The translations under genes and the position numbers were made by a program. A stretch of 64,000 bases of DNA from the NCBI GenBank assembly GCA_017163975.1, contig JAFFSR010000351.1, positions 2,419,001 to 2,483,000 on the forward strand, written 5' to 3'. The stretch comes from Anastatus disparis. Its lineage: Eukaryota; Arthropoda; Insecta; Hymenoptera; Eupelmidae. Under the pieces are notes generated by a model that saw nothing but the letters and a program-made list of their open reading frames with translations, ran no database searches and was not told the DNA's origin. Of the stretch, positions 55,750-64,000 are shown piece after piece (the first letter of the stretch is position 1; the number at the start of each line of letters is the position of its first letter).

Positions 55750-56540
55750 AGAATAAGCTTAAAAAAATCGTTTTTCGACCAAAAAGACATTTTGCAAAAG
55801 ATTTATTAAAAATTATAAATCTTTCATTGAAAATTTTTGAAATATCTAATAAATCTTTCATCAAGTGTTTTAAGATACGTTTCAGAAATATTTTATGTAA
55901 GATTTATAAATAATTATAAACAATCCATAAAATATTTAAAATATTTCAGAAATTTATAAAATAATATTTTAAGAAATATTTTAGAAATGTTTAGAGAATA
56001 TTTCATGAAATATTTCATAAATCTTTCAAGAAATTTGGAGGAATATACAGTCAATTACCTCGACATGACCGCTCTTTTAATGGTCATACCCCTTTGTCAA
56101 CGCTTAAAGCTGATCCCTTCCATATCTAATAACTCTTGAGCCCTGGAATTCATATCCGCCATTTTCTATATGGTCACGAGTTTCTTGAACTTTTATTAAT
56201 AGGAAAAGCATGGATTTAAAGACAAGAATATAAACGTAGGCTGGATCTAAAGCCAAAAAATGAGGTGCGCTTCTTGGCCATAATCAGAGCGTAAGAAACT
56301 ATTTCTCGATTCGAATAAAACGGTCATTGGTGGGGGTATGTCGATACTTAGAATTTTACCTCCCTGTGTCGGCCTGGTAGGCCATATCGAGGTAGTTGAC
56401 TTTAGTCACGATATAGTCTTAGAAATATTTTATTATTATTTTTGAGAGATTTCCTAAATATATTATGTAATATTTCAAATTAATCTTTCGGAATGATGTA
56501 TGAAATATTTAGGAAATATTTCATGCTATGTGGGAGATAT
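55750..56540. repeat. Degenerate GAAATATTTC/AATCTTTC satellite
   Basis: A weaker relative of the 3020-4870 array (words GAAATATTTTAGAAAT, AATCTTTCATTGAAAA, TATTTCATGAAATATTTC). It is interrupted at 56048-56402 by a MITE. Confidence 0.65.
56048..56402. mobile_element. pogo/Tigger-like MITE
   Basis: The ends CAGTCAATTACCTCGACATG and ATATCGAGGTAGTTGACT are inverted, with TA flanking at 56046-56047 and 56403-56404. The CAGT...ACCTCGA terminus resembles pogo/Tigger elements (Tc1/mariner superfamily). It is non-coding. Confidence 0.7.
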
Positions 56541-57341
56541 CTTCAAGTGAATTTATTGGTATAAATAATAATTCTTAAATTTGATTTTTAATTTTGTCTA
56601 TATTTAAAAAAATATTTTTAATGATAAAAAGTTACAATATTTTATATTAATAAAGTATAACTTATTTTTTTTCTATTTCTTTTCGATCTTCATCACTATC
56701 TTTATTAATTATAGGGATTGTATTTTCCACATGAAATGAATCATTTACTGCTGCTGCAGAGATAGTGTAGATGAAACACTCCATCATAGAGTGGCACGGA
56801 TACGGCACGGCACGGAACAGCACGACCCCTTGAAAAGTTTCGTCATCTGGATTCTCCCTAAGACGGGCAGGACAGGAGTGTGTTGAAAGAGCCACCGAAA
56901 TTATTATTAAATAATTATTTTTAAAATTAAAAACTGAATTTAACCGAATTACAAAGGAAAATAACGAATAACAAATAGAAAGCGAATAAAAAATTAGTAA
57001 TTAAAAATGAACAATTTTTTTAATAATTAAATCATGTTTCAAGTTTAATAAAGATAATATTTTTTTCGTTATCAACTAAAATAGCAGGCTAATTTATTTT
57101 CAGTTTCAGATTACCTTAATGTGCATATTTTTGTAAATTACTGTTACGTTCTTGTGTTATGTAATCATTGTCCTTATTTTTTAATTCGAACAGTTAATAC
57201 CGTAAAGAACAGGATTCTTATCAGGACATGATTTCTTTTATATAATCAGAAACTACATCTTCTACGGTAACACTAACAAATAAAAACTACAGAGCATGAA
57301 ATGTTTTGAAATATTTCGAAGTTATTTCGAAAATACACATC
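56541..57341. other. Spacer with a short GGCAC tandem
   Basis: Contains GGCACGGATACGGCACGGCA then CGGAACAGCACG at about 56795-56826. The 77-codon reverse ORF across it (56895-56662) has no recognisable motif and is not called a gene. Confidence 0.4.
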
Positions 57342-58967
57342 GGAAATGGTTATGATTTCATCAAGATCTTGCGCAATATGTTTTTGTTTTAAGTTGTCGA
57401 TTATTAAATTTATAGCCATTAGGGAATGAGACGAATCATGTTTAATATCGTCAGAGACAGTGACATAACTGACTGTTTTATCATTTCCAAAATATCATAC
57501 TGACGTAAATATTGATATTTGGTTTTTACTCCAATGATAGCTTTGAATTTCATTTTGAAGCAGAACTGTCCAATTTTCTGCAAAATCGACATGAATAACT
57601 AATTAGAAGTCATTGTTTTTCCCTAAAAGTTTAACCTCTTTAATTGCGATACGTTGAATTTCTTTGACCAATTTATGAGTTCTTACAGTGAGAGCGCGCT
57701 CTCTTAACTCTATTAAGAAATTTTGAATTGTGCTAGTTTTATTTAGTAAATTTGATTTTTCCCAAACACCATAAATAATTATTTCATATAAATCTTTTTC
57801 TGTCAAAGAAATTACTTGTAAATCAATAGAATCTCCAATGGGACATTCTTTAGATTCTCTTAGTACACATTTCATATCATCTTTTGAACAAAAAAGTGAA
57901 GAACATATTTTCAATTCCAAATCTGCAATGTCTTGTTTATTCTCTTTTTTATAATTATTCAAAGCATCTAACATAAGTTTAAGAATCTCGCAGTAAACGC
58001 AAAGACACGAATCGATGGGTGGATGTGGTATAACTCACTTCGGTCTTAAAGCGTAGAATGTTCATTTACCAATTTTAGTTTTCATTTCACGATTTTCGTC
58101 TTTAAATAATTGATATATTTCTTTTATACTTCGCGTAAAAAGCGTTTGACTTTTTTAGTTTTCATACCATTTTCTTTGATAGATACTGTGTCGCTTTTAT
58201 TTGCACTTCGATGAGAACAATTAAAATCATCGTTCAGATAATAATCCTTTACTTTCATTAAAATTTCATTATCCAAAGAATGGCCACAATAGTTCTCAGA
58301 CTGCTTGCAAATTTTTTTTTTTATTTACCAATGATCGTGCTTGATCAATCATATAAATAGGTACAATTGGTAAAACTGATAATAAATAATCTTTGGAAAT
58401 ATCACTTGGTATAATACTCAACAATCGCACTTTCTCAAGAAAATTTGAACAATTATCTAATGCAATTTTAATATTCTCAAGCCATTTATCATTTGTTTTA
58501 CACTCATTATTTTCATTCAATGCGGGCAAATCCGCTATATCGTAGACTTTCATCATTTTACTTGCTATTTGTGAATCAAATGCATCGTTTATTTGTTTTC
58601 TTTTTCGGAGAGCATAAGATTCTCGCATCTTGATATTGATACTTTGAGGCATTTTAATTAGTGAAATGTTTAATTTCAAATTACTTAAAGTCTCGTTGAG
58701 CTGTTCCACCACAGCCTCACTATGAATAAAATCTTCCGAAGATTGTTGACTGCTTGAAGTAGGCGCATTTTTCACTTCATCTAATAATATTTTGTAACAC
58801 GCAGGGCATACTTTATCTTCTCTAGAGAAAGAAGTATTTGGATACAAGCGCTTCAAAGACTCCGTTAGATCACCAAATTCTCAAAGCGGACTTTTAGAGC
58901 AATCATAAACTTTTTCGTGCCTTTCTTTTAAATCCTTGCACTTCATTTTAACAATCAGTGATGCCAT
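57342..58967 (-). pseudogene. Sola-like transposase, copy 3 (reverse strand, truncated)
   Basis: Starts at the ATG at 58967 and keeps the N-terminus missing from copies 1 and 2: a Cys-containing segment (VCPACYKIL), long helical stretches and RSLVNKKK. A stop lies near 58880, and a frameshift near 58140 follows KKVKRFL. The open parts are 58856-58296 and 57974-57603. A CAA-to-TAA change follows KNNDF, then VIHVDFAENW. Homology stops abruptly after TISD at about 57342, where GAAATATTTC-type sequence begins. It is closest to copy 2. No GGCTGATTCC termini were found around it. The position supports a full protein of at least 550 residues in the family. Confidence 0.82.
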
Positions 58968-59337
58968 TATTGATATTCTGTTCAATGACAGATCGTAAAA
59001 AATAATTTTTCTTAAAAAACTTTATTTTTTATCTTCCTTTTCTTATATATTTAAACGCGTCAAGTCGTTAATGAGAATGCAAAGAACGAATCATCGCCAC
59101 CTAAAAGTGACATGCGTCAACTCCCTACAAAATAAATTCAAATTTTAGGCGCGAAATTCAAACTGATAAAAAAATTATATTCTTCAACAAAAAAAATTTT
59201 TATTATAATAATGTACCATAAAAAGAGGATAAATGGTTATGTATTCTTTCATCAATATAACTTTTTTTTTAAATTAAAAAATTTATATTTTTAGATTTTA
59301 ATCTTTAACAAAAATTGCGTTTCCTCAATGTAAATAT
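58968..59337. other. A+T-rich spacer
   Basis: No gene or repeat recognised between the pseudogene start and the LTR. Confidence 0.5.
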
Positions 59338-59641
59338 TGTAGGTGCACAGGCATAGAGAGTATGTGTGTATGAGTAGGTAGGCATTTAAGTGTCACGTGC
59401 AACCTGCGGTGCGCAAGCAAGCGATTAAAAGCGTAAGCTATGTGTTACGCGAGAGCGAAGAGAGTCATGAGAGCGTTCTTGACTTCTTGTTAGATAAGTA
59501 GCCTGTCATCCTCAGGTAATAAACGCACATTCTATTATAATAAAGGAAATCTCTTCTTTCTTTCAAGCACCTACCATCAACCTGTTCCTTTCTCGAATAT
59601 CAACTGGACAGCGTAGCTTCTACAAGGCGTAGAGGCTAACA
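59338..59641 (+). repeat. 5' LTR of a Ty3/gypsy retrotransposon
   Basis: 304 bp from TGTAGGTGCACAGG to GAGGCTAACA, with TGT...ACA ends, directly followed by a primer-binding site. It contains AATAAA near 59518 and pyrimidine-rich sequence near its end. The 3' LTR lies beyond the window. Confidence 0.83.
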
Positions 59642-59656
59642 TTGGTGACCCCGACA
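59642..59656 (+). other. Primer-binding site
   Basis: TTGGTGACCCCGAC directly after the LTR, a form typical of insect Ty3/gypsy elements. The matching tRNA was not determined. Confidence 0.75.
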
Positions 59657-61193
59657 ACCGTTAGGGGAGACAGGACAACGCAGTAGCTAGCAGGACGCCT
59701 GAGCAAAAGTCGTTGGCCAGCAAGGGTCCGAGCAAAGGTTGCTATCGTCTCGCCGGAAATACATTTTAAAGGTTAGAATTAGAATTTCGCGAGCGCGTTG
59801 TAAATACTTATCTTAAAGTAAAAACAAAAATTTTATAACATATATTGAATTATAACTAACAAAAATTTATCTTGAAAATTACAGCAGAGATTATTTTTTT
59901 TTCTCTACACATATAGTACAAACATAAAGTAAAGTAATTGTTCGCTCGGGAAGATATATATATATATATACATGTACTAACAGAATAGATATAGCACAGT
60001 AAGTGAGAGACTGGCTTTCTCCAGCTGCACGTGGGAGAGATAATAGTGGATATTTTTTTTTCTTTTAATAATTTTAATGTTCTTTAGGGGACGGTTGGTG
60101 CCGGTGTAGACTCGGTGCGTGGTGCAAACCATCGAATTTGTTCGTCTCTTTGTCCACGAGTCGTGGCTGCGTCGGTTGCCGGCAGTCACATGCCTTTTAT
60201 AAATTTTTCTTTTTCCTTTTTTGTAATAAGAGATAGAACGTGCAGACTATGGGGAGTATAGGAAATCTCTCTCTCTCTTCCTTCATAGAAAAGAAAGGGG
60301 GAAGTTATACGTAAAGAAATAAGAAATAAGAAAATCTGTACGAAGACGCGAATATAAGTACAAAAAAAAAATTAGAATACGGTAAAACTGTTAATAGCGA
60401 AAAAAAAGACAGAGTAAGAAGAAAATAAATGTGCAAAAGGAAAAAAGTGATTCGGTTGTGCGGGTAAAGTAAAGCGGTTAGCGAGAAACGCGTAGAAAAG
60501 TCGAGACGCGACGGTTATTTTAAGTTCGGATAGAGGTGATTCGTGGGTGAGTCGCTGGTGCGCGTGGGGGACAAAAAATTTTCGTAAGTATAACGAACAA
60601 AGAGTTAAAAGTATGATTGCTGGCATGTTAAGGGCCGATGTATGACCTTGAGAGATACATTCTAACCCTTACATTTGTGTAGCTCTTAGGTGTTTTCAAG
60701 GGGTCATGCGGAGGTCGTGCATGCCGGTAAGACGCGAAAAGTAAATAAGAATTGTATTGCCCGCGCACACGGGATGAATTAACGACGATTTTAAAATTGT
60801 AAATAGTTTTCTGTGATTTTATTGGTGTTGTATTTTGCGTAGGTCTTTTACACCTATCGCAATCAACCTTGGTCGATAATTTTAAGCAATTGTCTATTTA
60901 CGTATTTAAACATTGTGTTTCGTGATTATTTATTTTAACGGTCGTGTAACGTGTATTGTTTGTTTATTTATTTATTTATTCATTTTAAATGTTTGTATTA
61001 TAGTGAACATTTATTTGATCGTTCGTGTAAGCTATTTATTTATTTATTTTAATGTCTTATTAATTTAATTATTTATTCATTGCGTGTGGTATTTATTGAA
61101 TCTAGTCAACGTAAGACTGAGTAATATCGATCAAGGTTGGTTAAAATTTATAGCGAGGATTGTTTTGTATTGTAAAAAACCTTGAATCACAAA
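59657..61193 (+). other. Long untranslated leader of the gypsy element
   Basis: About 1.5 kb between primer-binding site and gag ATG with no open frame. It includes TATTTATTTATTTATT repeats near 60960-61050. Reverse ORFs here are chance. Confidence 0.6.
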
Positions 61194-62528
61194 ATGGCTA
61201 CCGGGAATACGCTACAGAACGTAATGTTAAATGGCGGAACCGACGACGCCGTAGCTGGTGTATATAATAGCACGCCTAATAATAGAGAACGAGACGCGTT
61301 TAGGAATCAGGTAGATAATAACAGAGCTCTTGCGGATCAAGAGACAATGAATAGTAGTAGTATACTAGGAGCGAGCGGTACGAGAAAAGTAGAAGATTAT
61401 TATAAAAAACAGTTTTTAGAAATGAAGAAAGATTATGAAACGAATATGGGAATTTTAATAAAAAGAATAGAATTGCTCGAGTAAGACCGAAATAAACCGG
61501 GAGAAAGGTTAGAAGCACACGATGTGCATGACAATGAGCAAATATCGACGCAGGCAAATAAAGAGAATATTGACGACGCGCAAAATAATTTTAGGTTAGG
61601 TGGACAACGCGCTAACATAGTAGTACCCAGTAACCTCATGCAAAACCGTCAAATTAATTTTCCCTTCTGGAAGCATAATCCGGAAACGTGGTTTGACTTA
61701 TTTGAAGCCCAGGCTAAAATGCAAAATGTTACGGACGAGAGCGTGGCGTTCGTATTACTTATAAATAATTCAAATAGTGGCGTAATTCGCGAAACATCGA
61801 ATTTAGTAAAAACATCAAAGCCGGGAAATAGATATAACGGGTTGAAGAAATACCTCATAGAGACTTATGGACAATCACAAGAAGAAAGGTTTAATAAATT
61901 ATTCAGAAAATGTCGGGCGCACGGAGAAAAGCCATCGGAATATTTAAGAGAATTGCTCGACGTGGCAGACGGTATAATAGGACGCGAAGTTATCTTAAGG
62001 GTATGGAAATATAATCTTCCACTCGGCATTAAATCGCACCTGGTGGGAGAAATAAATTTAAGGAATGAAGGAATCGTGGTAAAAAACGCGGACGAAATAT
62101 ATAAGAATAAATGTAAAGAAGAGGTCGGTAAAATGGTTAGCATAGTAAATCATAGTAAAAAAGAAAATGATAGACCGTACACGGATAATGTAAGTATTAA
62201 AGCTTATATCGAAGCAGTTATCAAAAAGACGCTCGGTTAAGTAGGGAACGAGTTTAGAGGTGGAGGACGCTCGTGAACCAACAATCGAAATAACAGTAAA
62301 CGTTATTGCGTATACCATGCGAAATACGGAAAAAACGCGTATAGATGTTTAGAGCCCTGTGATTGGATTAATTACGAGAAGAGGCAGGAGTTTATTGATA
62401 GAGAAAGTCAAGGGTCTAAATCACCCAACCGCGGAGTAGCAAAAAGCAATAGCGTTGGAAAAGAAAAGGACCAAACGCGAAGTAATAGTAGAGATAGAGA
62501 ACATTTAAACTCTCGAGCCGGCGGGTAG
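61194..62528 (+). pseudogene. gag: gag of the gypsy element (in-frame stops)
   Basis: The start is taken at the ATG at 61194 (MATGNTLQN). The frame runs to the TAG at 62526-62528 and is broken by stops at 61482-61484, 62238-62240 and 62274-62276. The capsid-like region includes PFWKHNPETWFDLFEAQAKM and LRELLDVADG. A Cys/His motif YCVYHAKYGKNAYRCLEPC near the end matches the CxxxH...C...C form seen in insect gypsy Gag. It would form the particle and package RNA. The protease and pol frame that follows is shifted by -1, implying ribosomal frameshifting in the parent. Confidence 0.8.
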
Positions 62529-62529
62529 A

Positions 62530-64000
62530 GGGGGCAACCTCGTCGGACACGGAAGGAATACGCCTCCACGTCATAGATAAATTAGTAAACGAAACCTTTT
62601 TAGTAGATACGGGTGCGAAAGTATCATTAGTTCCGAAAGGAAAGAATAGTAAAAAGAAAGCAACGCGCGTTAAATTCCCTGATGAAAAAAATCAGGTGAC
62701 AAGTCACCTGATTTATCAGGTGATTTATCATGCCAAAATATCATGTATCGATTTTGTTGGTTTTTACACGTTTTAAACCATGCTTAGTCAATTTAGAACA
62801 ATTTTTGAAAAATTTTTGAAATTTTTGAACTTAGAAATTTTTTTGTGATTTAGTCAAAATTTTTTCTAAGACCAAATTATCTAAAAAATTTTCTAAGTTC
62901 AAAATTTTCCAAAATTTTCAAAAATTGTTCTAAATTGACTAAGCATGGTTTAAAATGTGTAAAGACCAACAAAATTGTTACATGATGTTTTGGCATGATA
63001 AATCACCTGATAAATCAGGTGATTTATCACCTGATTTTTTTTAATAGGGTTATACGCAGCAAATAATACGCAAATAAACACATATGGCGTAATATAGAGG
63101 GAATTAGACTTCGGGTTTAAGAATGAGATCAAATGGACGTTCATTGTAGCAGACGTACCGTATGCGATACTAGGTGGCGACGTCATTCAGCATTACCATT
63201 TACTTCCAGATCTGACCCGACGGGAGCTCGTGGATGCAAAAACGGGTGAGGCAGTCGCAGGCACGGCAAAGAAAGTAACGTATGTGCAAGTGTCGTTAAT
63301 AGACCCGAGGAATAGGTACGCACATATAATAAAAGAATTTCCATCGGTGCTTGGGCTTGAAAAGCCAACAATTAAAAGAAAAATAGATGTGTACCACCAC
63401 ATCATCACAGTGGGACCGCCAGTAGCGCAGAAACTGCGCATATTGGCACCTGATAAGCTGCAGGCGGCAAAGCAGGAGTTTAAGAGGTGGTGTAAGGATG
63501 GCATTTGCCAACCTTCAAAAAGCCCTTGGGCTACACCAATCCATATGGTCCCCAAGAAAAATGGTGAGTGGAGGATCTGTGGCGACTATAGAAAGTTGAA
63601 CACAGTCACGGTGCCAGATAAGTACCCAATTCTCAATTTCCAGGACTTCGCATATAATTGAGAAGAAAAAACTATTTTTTTCGCTCTCGATTTGGAAAAG
63701 GCATTCCTGCAGATTCCTATATTCCCAGAGGATGTACCAAAGACAGCGGTGACCACTCCATTCGGACTTTATGAGTTCCTAGTGATGACATTCGGATTTC
63801 GAAATGCTGCGCAGACATTTCAGCGATACATAAACTAGGCCGTGGGCGACCTAGACTTTGTGTTCGCATTCGTTGATGATATCTTGGTTGCATCTTCATC
63901 AGACAAGGAGCACCAAGAACATCTTAGAGTCGTCCTAGAGAGGTTGGAGAAGTTTCACCTCAAACTGAACATAGATAAATGTCAGTTTGGAGTCGATAAA
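62530..64000 (+). pseudogene. pol: pol (protease and reverse transcriptase) of the gypsy element, runs off the window
   Basis: The aspartic protease motif FLVDTGAKVSLVP lies at about 62600. The frame is cut by a MITE (62692-63045) and resumes with LYAANNTQI and [10 protein letters not shown]. The reverse transcriptase follows, with open part 63230-63661: [20 protein letters not shown], then [24 protein letters not shown] and the catalytic FVDDILVAS box. Stops lie near 63106, at about 63659 and at about 63837. RNase H and integrase would lie beyond 64000. It shares no close similarity with the errantivirus-like relic at 18780-23734. Confidence 0.85.
62692..63045. mobile_element. MITE with clustered ATCAGGTGAT palindromes inside protease
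   Basis: Inverted arms of about 165 bp. Each terminus holds three alternating ATCAGGTGA/TCACCTGAT blocks, then ATCATGCCAAAA, then AAACCATGCTTAGTCAATTT on both arms. It is inserted in the protease coding region. The target duplication is ambiguous. It is structurally akin to 27225-27486. Confidence 0.82.

Noticed and set aside
56662..56895. 77-codon reverse ORF with Cys and Pro
   Set aside because: Crosses the GGCAC tandem and A+T spacer; no recognisable domain and no other support.
61865..63555. Reverse ORFs opposite gag and reverse transcriptase
   Set aside because: Antisense shadows of the gypsy coding sequence.

Overview
This is a eukaryotic, very A+T-rich window, most likely from an arthropod and probably an insect. 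The insect reading rests on an errantivirus-like gag/env relic, a Ty3/gypsy element with an insect-style gag Cys motif, and several transposon protein families that are common in insect genomes; Hymenoptera is possible but not shown. I find no convincing conserved host gene, rRNA or tRNA. Nearly everything identifiable is mobile DNA, often nested, plus satellites and microsatellites.

Layout. 1-4870: two large palindromic (foldback) repeats, one split by a TA-duplicating MITE, then a GGAATATTCC-type degenerate satellite. 5711-8550: Sola-like DNA transposon copy 1 (about 510-bp TIRs, 4-bp TSD). 8551-15185: A+T-rich spacer, several MITEs, a foldback element with GC-rich hairpin ends, a satellite fragment and a C-rich cluster. 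15416-18655: a long-inverted-repeat element carrying a C2H2 zinc-finger gene, a PIF1 helicase C-terminus and an acidic ORF. 18780-23734: reverse-strand errantivirus-like relic with LTR, polypurine tract, env and gag remains but no recognisable pol. 24275-30180: microsatellites and a roughly 197-bp satellite interrupted by two MITEs, one with a TTAA target. 30205-34209: a tyrosine-recombinase (Crypton-like) gene split by Sola-like copy 2. 34502-35701: another hairpin-ended foldback element. 36230-36480: a 30-bp minisatellite. 36652-40137: reverse-strand Mutator-like transposase followed by a DEDDh exonuclease domain, interrupted by a TTAA MITE. 41213-41623: SWIM zinc-finger fragment.

41795-47564: a 5.8-kb element with inverted subterminal arrays of 123-bp repeats and two inverted copies of one gene, one intact over the shared part and one broken by a TTAA MITE, stops and a frameshift. 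47970-51600: TG microsatellites around a second PIF1-type locus. 51613-52800: solo LTR in a microsatellite. 53296-55022: reverse-strand PIF1 pseudogene split by a 1,147-bp insertion. 55750-56540: satellite with a pogo-like MITE. 57342-58967: Sola-like copy 3, reverse strand, a pseudogene. 59338 to the end: forward Ty3/gypsy retrotransposon (LTR, primer-binding site, gag, protease split by a MITE, reverse transcriptase), running off the window.

The genes form no joint pathway; each serves or served the mobility of its own element. The window is most informative as a set of dated insertions: several junctions can be read to the base because an empty site, a paralogue or an uninterrupted reading frame is present in the same 64 kb. 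In-frame stops and frameshifts in almost every coding region indicate that most copies are dead. The exceptions with open frames are the 455-codon gene at 42335-43702 and the small ORFs of the PIF1/zinc-finger element.
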